A stretch of DNA of 64,000 nucleotides, taken from an uncultured Paenibacillaceae bacterium. Its GTDB lineage: Bacteria; Bacillota; Bacilli; Paenibacillales; K13. Where the stretch lies: the NCBI GenBank assembly GCA_913056365.1, contig CAJXLT010000004.1:62001-126000 (forward strand). Direction: 5' to 3'. Of this stretch, positions 51,594 through 60,496 are shown piece by piece (within the stretch, counting starts at the first letter, position 1; each line of letters opens with the position of its first letter). The notes beneath the pieces were generated by a model. The model saw only the letters and a list, made by a program, of their open reading frames with translations, was not told where the DNA came from and did not search any database. The translations under genes and the position numbers were made by a program.

Positions 51594-52763
51594 ATGAAGA
51601 TGGAAAGCCGCTTGGCTCAGATTGGATCGATTCAAGAGCCTGTTACGGGCGCAGTTAATTTTCCGATTTATCATGCAACGGCGTTCCGGCATCCGCGCTT
51701 AGGGCAGAGCACAGGCTTCGACTACAGCCGCAGTCAGAGCCCTACACGCAAGGTGTTGGAGGAAGCAGCCGCCGAATTGGAATCCGGTGACCGGGGATAT
51801 GCTTGCAGCTCGGGTATGGCTGCGCTTCATACGATATTCGGATTGTTCTCGCAGGGAGATCATCTGCTAGTCTCCCTGGATCTGTATGGCGGTACATACC
51901 GGTTGCTTGAACAAATTATGAGTCGCTATGGCGTTGAAGCTTCTTATATCGATACGAATGATCTGAAAGGGCTGGAACGGCTGCGGCAGCCGAACACGAA
52001 GGCGATCCTAATTGAGACGCCAACGAATCCGCTCATGATGATTACGGACCTTCAAGCTGTAAGTACGTGGGCGAAGGAGCATGATCTTCTGGTCATTGTC
52101 GATAACACGCTGTTGACCCCCTTCTTTCAACGTCCTCTTGAGCTTGGCGCAGATATCGTGATTCATAGTGCGTCCAAATATTTGGGAGGCCATAATGATG
52201 TGCTTGCCGGTCTCATTATGGCGAAGGGGCAGGAGCTGTGTGATCAGCTGACATTCCTGCACAATTCTATCGGGGCGGTGCTTGGTCCGCAAGATTGTTA
52301 CCTGCTCATGAGAGGGATGAAGACGCTGGCGCTGCGGATGGAACGGCATCAATACAATGCAGAGCGGTTGGCAGCGTACTTAGCGGATCATTCTATGGTG
52401 GAGCAGGTATTCTATCCGGCTATGCCGAATCATCCGGGTCACGACATCCAACAGCGTCAGTCATCAGGCAATACGGGCATCTTCTCGTTCAAGATGAAAG
52501 AAGCAACGATGATCGAACCGATTCTTCGTCATATCAAGTTGATTGCGTTCGCGGAAAGCTTAGGAGGCGTGGAATCACTTATGACCTACCCAGCAGTTCA
52601 GACACATGCAGACATTCCCGAGGACATTCGCCGCAAGGTTGGGGTTGACGATCGGTTGCTCCGCTTATCGGTAGGTATTGAGCATGTGGAGGATTTGATT
52701 GCAGACTTAGCACAAGCCTTCGAAGCAGCGGATAAGGAGATCCATGCATCGAACGAAGTATGA
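51594..52763 (+). CDS. metI: Cystathionine gamma-synthase / O-acetylhomoserine thiolyase (MetI type)
   Basis: PLP enzyme joining O-acetylhomoserine with cysteine or sulfide, continuing methionine synthesis from MetA. Strong resemblance to B. subtilis MetI: RLAQIGS, TGAVNFPIYHATAFRH, STGFDYSRSQSPTRKVLEEA, SLDLYGGTYRL, VDNTLLTPFFQRPLELGADIVIHSASKYLGGHNDVLAGL (PLP lysine in SASKYLGG) and FAESLGGVESLMTYPA. ATG 51594 follows AGGAGGG; the long open frame upstream lies inside metA. 389 residues. Confidence 0.94.
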   Translation: MKMESRLAQIGSIQEPVTGAVNFPIYHATAFRHPRLGQSTGFDYSRSQSPTRKVLEEAAAELESGDRGYACSSGMAALHTIFGLFSQGDHLLVSLDLYGGTYRLLEQIMSRYGVEASYIDTNDLKGLERLRQPNTKAILIETPTNPLMMITDLQAVSTWAKEHDLLVIVDNTLLTPFFQRPLELGADIVIHSASKYLGGHNDVLAGLIMAKGQELCDQLTFLHNSIGAVLGPQDCYLLMRGMKTLALRMERHQYNAERLAAYLADHSMVEQVFYPAMPNHPGHDIQQRQSSGNTGIFSFKMKEATMIEPILRHIKLIAFAESLGGVESLMTYPAVQTHADIPEDIRRKVGVDDRLLRLSVGIEHVEDLIADLAQAFEAADKEIHASNEV

Positions 52764-52793
52764 TTTAGCGTACAATCACTTATGAATACCAAC

Positions 52794-52826
52794 AAGCAGT
52801 GTTCGGTTACGGCACTGCTTTTTTTC
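52794..52826 (+). terminator. Terminator after metI
   Basis: AAGCAGTG pairs with CACTGCTT, followed by a run of seven T. Confidence 0.85.
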
Positions 52827-52871
52827 ATATTATCTGCTATGATAGGAAGTAGTAGAACGGAGGGATCGCCG

Positions 52872-54005
52872 ATGAATGTAGACACAATATTGGATAAGGC
52901 ACTGCGTGGAGAACGCATCGGACTGGAGGAAGGGACTGCGCTGTTCGAATCTGATCAGATCGAGAAGATCGGAGCAGCAGCTAATAAGCTCATGCTGCGC
53001 AAGCACCCTGATCCGATCACTACTTTTGTCATTGGTCGAAACATTAATTATACGAACGTATGTGATGTGTATTGCCGGTTTTGCGCGTTTTATCGTTCAC
53101 CTGATTCAGAAGAAGGCTATGTGCTTCCGAACGATACAATCTTTGAGAAGATGCAGGAGCTGATTGATGTAGGCGGTACGGAGGTATTAATGCAGGGCGG
53201 TGTCAATCCGAAGCTTCCCTTTGACTATTACTTGAACTTATTGCGCGAGATTAAGCAGCGTTTCCCATCAATACAGATGCATTCATTCTCTACGGTAGAA
53301 ATTCGCAAGATGCAAGAGCTGTCTGGAATCGCTTCGATTGAAGAAGTGTTAAGACAGCTGCATGCTGCCGGTCTGGACTCCTTGCCGGGTGCCGGAGCGG
53401 AGATGCTTGTTGACCGAATACGCAACAAGATTAGCCGCCGCAAGGGTTCCTGGAAGGAATGGATCGACATTATGAAGGCTGCCCATCGTGTTGGCATGCA
53501 TACAACTGGAACGATGGTCATTGGCTTCGGGGAAACAGCGGAAGAACGCGCCTTGCACATGCTGCGTCTGCGGGATGCACAGGATGAATGTCTGCGCGGA
53601 GGATACCCGACTCCAGGATTCCTTGCCTTCATTGCTTGGACGTTCCAACCTGACAATACGAATTTGAAGGCTGAGCGTGTCGGTGCGGATGAATACTTGA
53701 AGACGATCGCGATTGCTCGCATCATGCTGGACAACATTGACAACCTGCAGTCATCGTGGGTGACAATGGGACCGGAAGTGGGCAAGCTGTCGCTCTCATA
53801 CGGCTGTAATGATTTCGGCAGCACGATGATGGAGGAGAATGTTGTTTCTGCTGCTGCTTGCACACATAAAGTGAATACGAATTTGATCTTAGACATGATT
53901 CGCGAAGCTGGCAAAATTCCTGCCCAACGAAATACGAAATATGAGCTTCTTCGTGTATTCCAAGAAGGGGAGCGCGCAGACAAGGATTTCGTATTGCAAA
54001 ACTAA
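52872..54005 (+). CDS. mqnC: Cyclic dehypoxanthinyl futalosine synthase
   Basis: Radical SAM enzyme of the futalosine menaquinone pathway. The iron-sulfur cysteines C64, C68 and C71 lie in NYTNVCDVYCRFCAFYR, and the RNINYTNVC lead-in is typical of MqnC. GAGAEMLVDRIRNKISRRKGS and TTGTMVIGFGETAEER support the assignment over MqnE. 377 residues. ATG 52872 follows CGGAGGG; an upstream in-frame ATG at 52782 lies in the metI terminator region. The other mqn genes are not in the window. Confidence 0.93.
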   Translation: MNVDTILDKALRGERIGLEEGTALFESDQIEKIGAAANKLMLRKHPDPITTFVIGRNINYTNVCDVYCRFCAFYRSPDSEEGYVLPNDTIFEKMQELIDVGGTEVLMQGGVNPKLPFDYYLNLLREIKQRFPSIQMHSFSTVEIRKMQELSGIASIEEVLRQLHAAGLDSLPGAGAEMLVDRIRNKISRRKGSWKEWIDIMKAAHRVGMHTTGTMVIGFGETAEERALHMLRLRDAQDECLRGGYPTPGFLAFIAWTFQPDNTNLKAERVGADEYLKTIAIARIMLDNIDNLQSSWVTMGPEVGKLSLSYGCNDFGSTMMEENVVSAAACTHKVNTNLILDMIREAGKIPAQRNTKYELLRVFQEGERADKDFVLQN

Positions 54006-54048
54006 TTGTACGAGCTTGAATCGCCATTGTCCTTCCATCGCTTTCTTC

Positions 54049-54077
54049 GTATATCCGCTTAACGGCGACCATATACT
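54049..54077 (+). promoter_or_regulatory. Possible sigma-E promoter of ytxC
   Basis: GTATATC (54049-54055) and CATATACT (54070-54077) fit the sigma-E pattern (ATA in the -35 and CATAnnnT in the -10) with 14 bases between. It sits about 35 bases before ytxC, a gene annotated as sporulation-related. Confidence 0.4.
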
Positions 54078-54112
54078 TTAGGAATAGAAAGTGGCGGAAG
54101 GGAGTGGATGAA

Positions 54113-55048
54113 TTGCAACTGTTGACACTATCGTTGACACGAGATCACGAGCCGTATACGAACAGTTTGTATAAGGAGTTACATCAACGCCTGCTGGCAA
54201 TGGCCCAACCAGGCAAATCATTGATAATGAAGCGCGAATATGCGCGTGAGGATACGGAATTGTGGGTATGTGAAGCAGGAGGAGAGGCATACAGTCTTAT
54301 AGAGGACGGGCCTCGTGTGTATGCGCACATATCGGAACTGCTCGCACAATACGTGCTGCAATGCCGGGAGCAGCATTTCATTCGTACGATTATTCAACGT
54401 GATTTCGATTATTACGATGAGCATGAAGTGGAACAAATCATCCAATATTGCTATCAAATGATGGATGAGCCGGAAGAACTCATGGATATTTCCGGATCTG
54501 TCTCGCAGCGGGTGAAATGGCAGGACAAAATTACTGAGGCCTTTCATACGTATCTATCCGAAAACGCAATCCTTCATATGGAAGGATTCTTACGATTTCG
54601 GTTACGCTTTTACTGGAACGAGCTGAAAGAGATTGTGGAGTATGCCGTTGATGAATATATGATGGATAAGCAATACCATGAATTTATATTATTGCTGAAG
54701 TACTTTGTATGTGTGCAAGAAGCGAAGGTACCCTCTGTTCATTTGGTGCATAAGGGCGAGTATGAATTTCAGTTGTTTGATGAGCACGGCAAGCAAATGG
54801 AGACGAGCGCAGTAGAAACTTTTGTCATTGAAACGGTGGAGCAAGATGTTAATTATGAAGATATGATCGTAAGCACACTGATTACGGTTTCTCCACAAAT
54901 GATCTATCTGCACACGAAGGAACCAGGCATGCAAGTAATTAAGACAATACGCCAAATCTTCGAGGACCGCGTCGTTCTATGCTCGTATTGTCCGATTTGT
55001 ACAACGATGCTGCATAGTGATACAGTCAGTTTTACGCGCCATCCCTAA
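54113..55048 (+). CDS. ytxC: Sporulation-associated protein YtxC
   Basis: About 311 residues, soluble, mostly helical with an acidic middle. FEDRVVLCSYCPIC near the end, LHMEGFLRFRLRFYWNELKEIVEYAVDEYMMDKQYHEFILLLKYFV and its position immediately before thrS match B. subtilis ytxC. Function is unknown although the family is tied to sporulators. The TTG at 54113 has AGGGAG at 8 bases. GTG 54104 is an in-frame alternative lying on that site. Confidence 0.85.
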   Translation: MQLLTLSLTRDHEPYTNSLYKELHQRLLAMAQPGKSLIMKREYAREDTELWVCEAGGEAYSLIEDGPRVYAHISELLAQYVLQCREQHFIRTIIQRDFDYYDEHEVEQIIQYCYQMMDEPEELMDISGSVSQRVKWQDKITEAFHTYLSENAILHMEGFLRFRLRFYWNELKEIVEYAVDEYMMDKQYHEFILLLKYFVCVQEAKVPSVHLVHKGEYEFQLFDEHGKQMETSAVETFVIETVEQDVNYEDMIVSTLITVSPQMIYLHTKEPGMQVIKTIRQIFEDRVVLCSYCPICTTMLHSDTVSFTRHP

Positions 55049-55111
55049 TGAATGATTGATGCAATCCATCATAGGACTCGGCTCGAAGCATAAGATAACA
55101 ATAGGGAATGC

Positions 55112-55141
55112 TTGACTTCATTGGGTTATGCTCGCTATAAT
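55112..55141 (+). promoter_or_regulatory. Sigma-A promoter of thrS
   Basis: TTGACT (55112-55117), 18 bases, consensus TATAAT (55136-55141), just before the Thr T-box. Confidence 0.75.
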
Positions 55142-55149
55142 AACACCAT

Positions 55150-55466
55150 TAATGAGATCAATGAACACATACAGGCTATAACCGAAGACATGAGCGTTTG
55201 TGCTGACCGACCAGAGAGGGAAATCATTGGCTGTAAGTTTCCTCGGTATCCAGGCAAGCAGCTTACCCCTTCGCAGCCGTGATCTGGAAGGCCGTGCGGA
55301 AGCAATGGCTTGTATAGGTCACCGGGACTTCCCGTTACAGAACAACTATTGAGGGTTCGTCGCATACATGGCAGCACGGCGTATGGCATGCTGCGGGTGT
55401 CGAATCGAAGTAGGGTGGAACCGCGAGCACGACGCTCGCCCCTAAGATTGGGGCGGCGTCTTTTTT
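55150..55466 (+). promoter_or_regulatory. T-box leader, threonine specifier ACC, upstream of thrS
   Basis: CAGAGAGGG (stem I), likely specifier ACC at 55265-55267 in CTTACCCCTTCG, and T-box AGGGTGGAACCGCG at 55412-55425. A terminator follows: GACGCTCGCCCC (55431-55442) with GGGGCGGCGTC (55450-55460), then six T. Uncharged tRNA-Thr should switch on thrS. The specifier was placed by analogy with the two other leaders here. Confidence 0.9.
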
Positions 55467-55526
55467 ATGTGACGGCGTGCCCCTTGAATCCGTACACATT
55501 CATTCAAACAGGAGGAGTTGAAGCAG

Positions 55527-57461
55527 ATGAACATTATCATTAAATTGCCGGATGGCGCAGCTAAGGAAATTCCGAAAGGGACGACACTGGAGGAAATTGC
55601 TGCGTCTATCAGCAGCAGCTTGCGCAAAAATGCCGTTGCAGGCAAAATTAACGGCAAGCTGGTCGATCTGTACACACCAGTGGAAGAGGATGCAGATGTT
55701 GAAATTGTGATGCCGAATTCTGAAGACGGGCTGGAAGTGATTCGTCACAGCACGGCTCACCTGATGGCACAGGCAATCAAGCGGATATATGGAGACCGTG
55801 CTGTTCAGCTCGGGATCGGTCCAGTTATCGAAGACGGCTTTTACTATGATATTGACCTTGAGCATTCCTTGACGCCCGAAGACTTGGGCAAGATCGAGAA
55901 GGAAATGGCGAGAATCGTCAATGAGAATTTGGAAATTCGCAGACGTGAGGTAACGCGCGAGGAAGCATTAGCCACCTATACAGAGCTTAATGATCATCTG
56001 AAGCTTGAGCTTATCCGTGATCTGCCGGAGGATTCGGTCATTACGATGTATGATCAAGGCGAATTCTTCGATCTGTGCCGCGGGCCGCACGTTCCGAAGA
56101 CCGGCAAGCTGAAGGTGTTCAAGCTGTTGAGTCTGGCAGGTGCTTATTGGCGAGGTGACTCCAACAACAAGATGCTGCAGCGCATATACGGAACTGCCTT
56201 CGTGAAGAAGTCAGAGATGGATGAGCATCTGCAGCTGCTGGAGGAAGCGAAGAAGAGAGACCATCGCAGGCTCGGCAAGGATTTGAAGATATTCGCGTTC
56301 TCCCGCGAGGTCGGTCAAGGTCTCCCGATGTGGCTGCCAAGAGGAGCCAAGCTGCGCAAAATTATGGAGCGTTATATCGTTGATCTGGAGGAACGTCTAG
56401 GCTATAACCATGTCTATACACCTGTACTGGCGAATGTCGATCTGTACAAAACTTCCGGCCATTGGGACCATTACAACGAAGACATGTTCCCGCAGATGGT
56501 CATGGATAATGAAGAATTGGTGCTTAGACCGATGAACTGTCCGCACCACATGATGGTGTATAAGACCGAGATGCGTAGCTATCGCGACTTGCCGCTCCGT
56601 ATTGCAGAGCTTGGTACGATGCATCGTTATGAGATGTCCGGCGCCTTAACCGGCTTGCACCGTGTACGGGCAATGACTCTGAACGATGCGCACATCTTCT
56701 GCCGTCCAGATCAGATTAAGGAAGAGTTCGCTCGCGTCATTCAGCTCATTCGTCAAGTGTATGCGGACTTCGGCATTACCGATTATCGCTTCCGTCTCTC
56801 CTATAGAGACCCTGCGGATAAGGAGAAATACTTCCCTGATGATGAGATGTGGGAAATGTCGCAACGTATGCTTCGAGAAGTAGTGGAAGAACTTGACCTG
56901 CCGTTCTATGAGGCGGAAGGGGAAGCAGCGTTCTACGGTCCGAAGCTCGACGTGCAAATTCGCACAGCCTTGAAGAAGGAGGAGACGCTGTCCACAGCTC
57001 AGCTTGATTTCTTGCTCCCAGAGCGCTTCTCCCTGGAGTATGTCGGTGAAGACGGTCAGAAGCATCGCCCTGTCGTCATTCATCGCGGTATTATCAGTAC
57101 AATGGAACGGATGACCGCATTCCTGCTGGAGAATTTCGCTGGCGCGCTTCCAACCTGGCTGTCTCCCGTTCAAGCGATGGTCATTCCTGTATCGAATCAT
57201 TATGACGACTATGCTCGTGAAGTGACAGATAAGCTGCAAGCATCAGGTGTTCGTGTGGAGGGAGACTACCGCAATGAGAAGCTTGGATATAAGATCAGAG
57301 CTGCTCAGCTTGAGAAAATCCCTTATATGTTCGTCGTCGGTGAAAGTGAGAAGAAGGAAGGGACTGTATCTATCCGCAAGCGAGGAGAAGGCGATCTGGG
57401 CGCGGCATCTATGGAAGATGCGGCAACCACGATACTTCAGGACAAAGTAGTCAAGATGTGA
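55527..57461 (+). CDS. thrS: Threonyl-tRNA synthetase
   Basis: Class II synthetase of 644 residues. Domains: TGS ([23 protein letters not shown]), the editing second-additional domain ([17 protein letters not shown]), then the catalytic core. The core has [48 protein letters not shown] (motif 2, with zinc-binding Cys/His) and [19 protein letters not shown] (motif 3). A C-terminal anticodon-binding domain ends the protein. ATG 55527 is 9 bases after GGAGGAG; TTG 55518 abuts it. Regulated by the T-box. Confidence 0.97.
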   Translation: MNIIIKLPDGAAKEIPKGTTLEEIAASISSSLRKNAVAGKINGKLVDLYTPVEEDADVEIVMPNSEDGLEVIRHSTAHLMAQAIKRIYGDRAVQLGIGPVIEDGFYYDIDLEHSLTPEDLGKIEKEMARIVNENLEIRRREVTREEALATYTELNDHLKLELIRDLPEDSVITMYDQGEFFDLCRGPHVPKTGKLKVFKLLSLAGAYWRGDSNNKMLQRIYGTAFVKKSEMDEHLQLLEEAKKRDHRRLGKDLKIFAFSREVGQGLPMWLPRGAKLRKIMERYIVDLEERLGYNHVYTPVLANVDLYKTSGHWDHYNEDMFPQMVMDNEELVLRPMNCPHHMMVYKTEMRSYRDLPLRIAELGTMHRYEMSGALTGLHRVRAMTLNDAHIFCRPDQIKEEFARVIQLIRQVYADFGITDYRFRLSYRDPADKEKYFPDDEMWEMSQRMLREVVEELDLPFYEAEGEAAFYGPKLDVQIRTALKKEETLSTAQLDFLLPERFSLEYVGEDGQKHRPVVIHRGIISTMERMTAFLLENFAGALPTWLSPVQAMVIPVSNHYDDYAREVTDKLQASGVRVEGDYRNEKLGYKIRAAQLEKIPYMFVVGESEKKEGTVSIRKRGEGDLGAASMEDAATTILQDKVVKM

Positions 57462-57493
57462 AGATAACGTAGCAACATACCCCGATCCTCCCG

Positions 57494-57540
57494 AAGGGTG
57501 TCCATGTATAAATTTTCTTATACAGGGACACCCTTGTTTA
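57494..57540 (+). terminator. Terminator after thrS
   Basis: AAGGGTGTCC pairs with GGGACACCCTT, with TGTATAA/TTATACA inside, then GTTT. Confidence 0.8.
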
Positions 57541-57557
57541 ATAGGGGAGGGACGAAC

Positions 57558-58259
57558 ATGAAGTTGTCTGACCAGAGCAAGTGGCTGAGTATGCTTATGC
57601 TGGTCTTCATAATAGCTTCTATGTGTGCAACAGATCAACGTATGAAACCCAGCAATTCATCACAAACAGAAAAACGAGTGAGTGAGGCGCTAGCAGTGAA
57701 TACGGCGCAACAAGTGCCAGTCTATACCGAGAAAGAGCGAGCCTTCAAGCCTGCCGTTACTTCGGCTGTTAAACTTGCAGCTCCTGTGAAGCCGGAAGAG
57801 CATCAACTTGATGACAAGGAAGCGAATGAGATACCGATTCATGAGATGAGCGAGCGCACGCTATCAGGGAAATTTGACGGTGTAGAAGTGGTCGCAACAG
57901 GGTATTCGGCTAATTATGAATCTACAGGCAAGACGCCGGATCATCCGGGATACGGGATAACCTATTCAGGATTGAAAGTGCAGCGAGATGAGGATGCTGT
58001 CTCTACAATTGCGGCAGATCCGGACATATTTCCACTTGGATCCTTGCTATGGATACCGGGGTATGGGTACGGCATAGTTGCGGACATAGGCTCTGCGATC
58101 AAAGGGAACCGGATCGACCTCTACTACCCTTCGGCAGAAGAGGTATATGCAGAGTGGGGCAAAAAAAAGCTTAAGGTATATGTCATTCAATATGGTGAAG
58201 GCAAGGTGACGGAGGAAATGTTCAAGCAAGTCAAAAGTGCATTTGTTCCCGAATATTGA
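57558..58259 (+). CDS. Exported 3D-domain protein (YuiC/YabE-like)
   Basis: A 233-residue secreted or membrane-anchored protein. [15 protein letters not shown] near residues 11-26 forms the signal or anchor helix, followed by a polar linker of about 80 residues. The C-terminal 3D (double-psi beta-barrel) domain has [69 protein letters not shown], which holds the three conserved aspartates. Such proteins act as lytic transglycosylases on peptidoglycan (Sps/YuiC, MltA-like). ATG 57558 follows GGGGAGGG. Confidence 0.88.
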   Translation: MKLSDQSKWLSMLMLVFIIASMCATDQRMKPSNSSQTEKRVSEALAVNTAQQVPVYTEKERAFKPAVTSAVKLAAPVKPEEHQLDDKEANEIPIHEMSERTLSGKFDGVEVVATGYSANYESTGKTPDHPGYGITYSGLKVQRDEDAVSTIAADPDIFPLGSLLWIPGYGYGIVADIGSAIKGNRIDLYYPSAEEVYAEWGKKKLKVYVIQYGEGKVTEEMFKQVKSAFVPEY

Positions 58260-58316
58260 TTATATGGAATTTTAAGGTTTTAAACGTAGAAAAAACAAAA
58301 AAAAGTATTATTTATG

Positions 58317-58349
58317 ACGGCGGCATACGTTTTGTGTGCTGCCGTTTTC
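58317..58349 (+). terminator. Terminator after the 3D-domain gene
   Basis: ACGGCGGCA (58317-58325) pairs with TGCTGCCGT (58337-58345), followed by TTTT. Confidence 0.75.
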
Positions 58350-58455
58350 AATGTGACCGCTCTATGCTACAATATGAGTACTTCCTTGGTAAGCGCATAC
58401 AAATACTTGCAGATGTTTCAGCTTGACAAATCAAGCGAAGGGAACTGATCTGGCA

Positions 58456-58947
58456 ATGATGAACCAAAGCGAGTTGTTAGATCGCTTATATTCACAAATG
58501 GTAGCGGTAGCGTATCGGACTATGGGGAATAAGTCGGATGCATTGGATATCGTGCAAGAATCTTGGTTGAAGATTATACAGAAGTATGAGACTCTTCAGG
58601 ATCCGGACAAGCTGTTATTCTGGGCTAGTACGATTGTCAAGCGAACGGCTGTGAATGAGATACGGAAGCGGGAATCTCGGCGCAAGACTGAAGGGCGTTG
58701 GGTTAGGCTGCATATGCCGCTGAACGTTGAGCCGGACAACCTGTTGCGTGAATTGGAATGGCAAGAGTGGATCAGCCCGCTGGATGAAGAGACGAAACGC
58801 ATGTTTAAGTATAAATACGACCTCGGATTGAAGGATTTGGAAATCGCAGAACGATTAGGCTTACCTATGGGCACTGTGAAAGCGCGTTTACACCGTGGCA
58901 AGCGCCATTTGAAAAAGCATACAAATTTGTATCATAGCCGTACATAA
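58456..58947 (+). CDS. ECF-type RNA polymerase sigma factor without adjacent anti-sigma factor
   Basis: About 163 residues with the two sigma domains of ECF factors. Region 2: YSQMVAVAYRTMGNKSDALDIVQESWLKIIQKYETLQDPDKLLFWASTIVKRTAVNEIRKRES. Region 4: LDEETKRMFKYKYDLGLKDLEIAERLGLPMGTVKARLHRGKRHLKK. ATG 58456 follows AAGGGAA; TTG 58423 lacks a ribosome site. The next gene is a spore protein, so no anti-sigma partner is linked, and regulation must be transcriptional or by an unlinked partner. Confidence 0.88.
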   Translation: MMNQSELLDRLYSQMVAVAYRTMGNKSDALDIVQESWLKIIQKYETLQDPDKLLFWASTIVKRTAVNEIRKRESRRKTEGRWVRLHMPLNVEPDNLLRELEWQEWISPLDEETKRMFKYKYDLGLKDLEIAERLGLPMGTVKARLHRGKRHLKKHTNLYHSRT

Positions 58948-58971
58948 TTGCTCCGCCTCCTGCCCATAATA
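58942..58971 (+). promoter_or_regulatory. Possible sigma-G promoter of the gamma-SASP gene
   Basis: ACATA (58942-58946), 18 bases, CATAATA (58965-58971), similar to forespore promoters (GnATR-N18-CATnnTA), about 60 bases before a gamma-type spore protein. Confidence 0.4.
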
Positions 58972-59030
58972 AGGCTTGGGCACGACGAATTGCAGTCGTC
59001 CCGATTCCAACCGGGGAGGTGAAGTGAGCA

Positions 59031-59180
59031 ATGGCTAAGAACAACAATCAACAACAAAAGCAACAGCAACAAAACCAACAGAACCAATTCAATGCTGAGT
59101 TCGCAGAAGAAGCTAATGCGAACCAAGCAGCTGCTCAAGCTGCAGCAGCGAGAAAGCAAAACCAAAACGCTCAAAAATAA
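59031..59180 (+). CDS. Gamma-type small acid-soluble spore protein
   Basis: A 49-residue Gln/Asn-rich peptide. It opens with a Gln-rich head (MAKNNNQQQKQQQQNQQNQ), followed by FNAEFAEEANANQ, which resembles the EFASETNAQQ motif of SspE where the germination protease cuts. It ends in RKQNQNAQK. Only one motif copy is present, against two in B. subtilis SspE. ATG 59031 follows GGGGAGGTGA. Such proteins are amino-acid stores made in the forespore and degraded on germination. Confidence 0.82.
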   Translation: MAKNNNQQQKQQQQNQQNQFNAEFAEEANANQAAAQAAAARKQNQNAQK

Positions 59181-59212
59181 TAGCTTTATGCATAGCATAG
59201 CGAAAGAAGCTT

Positions 59213-59240
59213 AGCGGACCCTCTAGGGGTCCGCTTTGTT
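59213..59240 (+). terminator. Terminator after the gamma-SASP gene
   Basis: AGCGGACC pairs with GGTCCGCT, followed by TTGTTG. Confidence 0.7.
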
Positions 59241-59246
59241 GTGCAG

Positions 59247-59344
59247 CCTTCACTTTCGCGTGTGGGTTTTCTCAGTCGGGCCCCGCGAAAGTAATCGGAA
59301 TAAGCTTCACAGCATCCCTTCACTTTCGTGGGTTTCTCTCAGTC
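59247..59344. repeat. Imperfect direct repeats with an inverted element
   Basis: CCTTCACTTTCG followed by GTGGGTTTTCTCAGTC at 59247-59276 recurs as CCTTCACTTTCG, TGGGTTTCTCTCAGTC at 59317-59344. Between them CGCGAAAGT (59284-59292) is the reverse complement of ACTTTCGCG (59252-59260). No gene in this stretch. Confidence 0.6.
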
Positions 59345-59386
59345 TGCAGACCGAGTTGGAATTCCTGCCGGAGCCGTCTTTCCTAA

Positions 59387-59416
59387 TTGCTGCAAAAGCG
59401 CTACACTGACTATAGA
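59387..59416 (+). promoter_or_regulatory. Promoter of liaFSR
   Basis: TTGCTG (59387-59392), 18 bases, TATAGA (59411-59416), directly before the liaF ribosome site; a moderate match. Confidence 0.4.
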
Positions 59417-59433
59417 TGAAGGAGGCTGCGACC

Positions 59434-60492
59434 ATGAACGGCTTTTATTGGAATCGTGTCATCATTGGGTTAATTTTGATTAGTGTTGGCGGTATTTTTC
59501 TTCTGAACCGTATATACGGGCTGGATATTCATATTGGCGCTATCTTCTCAACATATTGGCCACTGATTCTTATATATTTCGGATTGGCTGGCATGATTCA
59601 GCATAAGCGGTGGAGCGGACGCTGTGATGGTTCGTACCTGTGGCACCTGATATATATCGCAATTGGGCTGTATTTTCTCGGCAGAAATTTGGATGTGATT
59701 CACTTCGGTATTGGCGATATGGTTATGTATGCAATTCCTGCGGTGCTCATTTTGGTGGGCATTCAGATGATCTTCCGTCCTTCGTCTGGCAAGCGGAAGA
59801 AGCATTGGGACGAGGACGATTGGGAGGATCATGACCAAGGTTGGAAGCAGCGCCGCCGCGATTGGAAGGATCGGGGGAGGGTGCCGACCGATCCGGAAGA
59901 TGGTCCGATTCGTGCAGAGGAGCACATTGACCTGGAGCGATTACGGCAGGAACCGGATTTCCTTAAGGAAGATATGGCGGCACATTCGTCCGATGGCAAA
60001 GCAGAACAAGCCCCGCCTTCTCCACGTCCGCCTGTAGACGGATCATCTCGCTCTGGAACAAGCAGACGGACAGATGAATCTAAAAAGCAGGGCTCTCAAT
60101 GGTACAATCCGGATGCACGCAGTTATGGTGGGTTTATCGGAGATTTGCAGTTGGGTGAGGATGTATGGGAGCTGGAGGATATGAATATTTCCCACTTTAT
60201 CGGCGATACGTCGTTGGATCTGACGAAGGCAGAGGTGCCTTATGGCGAGACGAAGCTGACTATTTCCACCTTCATCGGGGATATCAAAGTATTCGTTCCG
60301 CATGATATGGAGCTGGAAGTGATGGTTGTTTCCTCTTCGTTCCTTGGGGACAAGACGATCTTAGATCGGCATGAAGGCGGGATGTTCAAGCACTCTACGT
60401 ATCGGCTATCGGATTATGAACGATCGGAAAAACGAATTCGAATTGTAGCCAGCCAGTTTATTGGCGACTTGCTGGTACAGCGAGTAGGGTGA
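59434..60492 (+). CDS. liaF: LiaF-type inhibitor of the envelope-stress two-component system
   Basis: Membrane protein that keeps LiaRS off without stress. Four hydrophobic helices lie in residues 1-115 (VIIGLILISVGGIFLLNRIYG, STYWPLILIYFGLAGMI, HLIYIAIGLYFLG, MVMYAIPAVLILVGIQMIF). A charged linker of about 125 residues (KHWDEDDWEDHDQGWKQRR) follows, longer than in B. subtilis LiaF. The C-terminal beta-rich domain has GGFIGDLQLGED, ISHFIGDTSLDLTKA, STFIGDIKVFVP, the repeated FIGD motif. ATG 59434 follows GAAGGAGG. liaS starts 4 bases after its stop. Confidence 0.92.
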   Translation: MNGFYWNRVIIGLILISVGGIFLLNRIYGLDIHIGAIFSTYWPLILIYFGLAGMIQHKRWSGRCDGSYLWHLIYIAIGLYFLGRNLDVIHFGIGDMVMYAIPAVLILVGIQMIFRPSSGKRKKHWDEDDWEDHDQGWKQRRRDWKDRGRVPTDPEDGPIRAEEHIDLERLRQEPDFLKEDMAAHSSDGKAEQAPPSPRPPVDGSSRSGTSRRTDESKKQGSQWYNPDARSYGGFIGDLQLGEDVWELEDMNISHFIGDTSLDLTKAEVPYGETKLTISTFIGDIKVFVPHDMELEVMVVSSSFLGDKTILDRHEGGMFKHSTYRLSDYERSEKRIRIVASQFIGDLLVQRVG

Positions 60493-60496
60493 GCAG

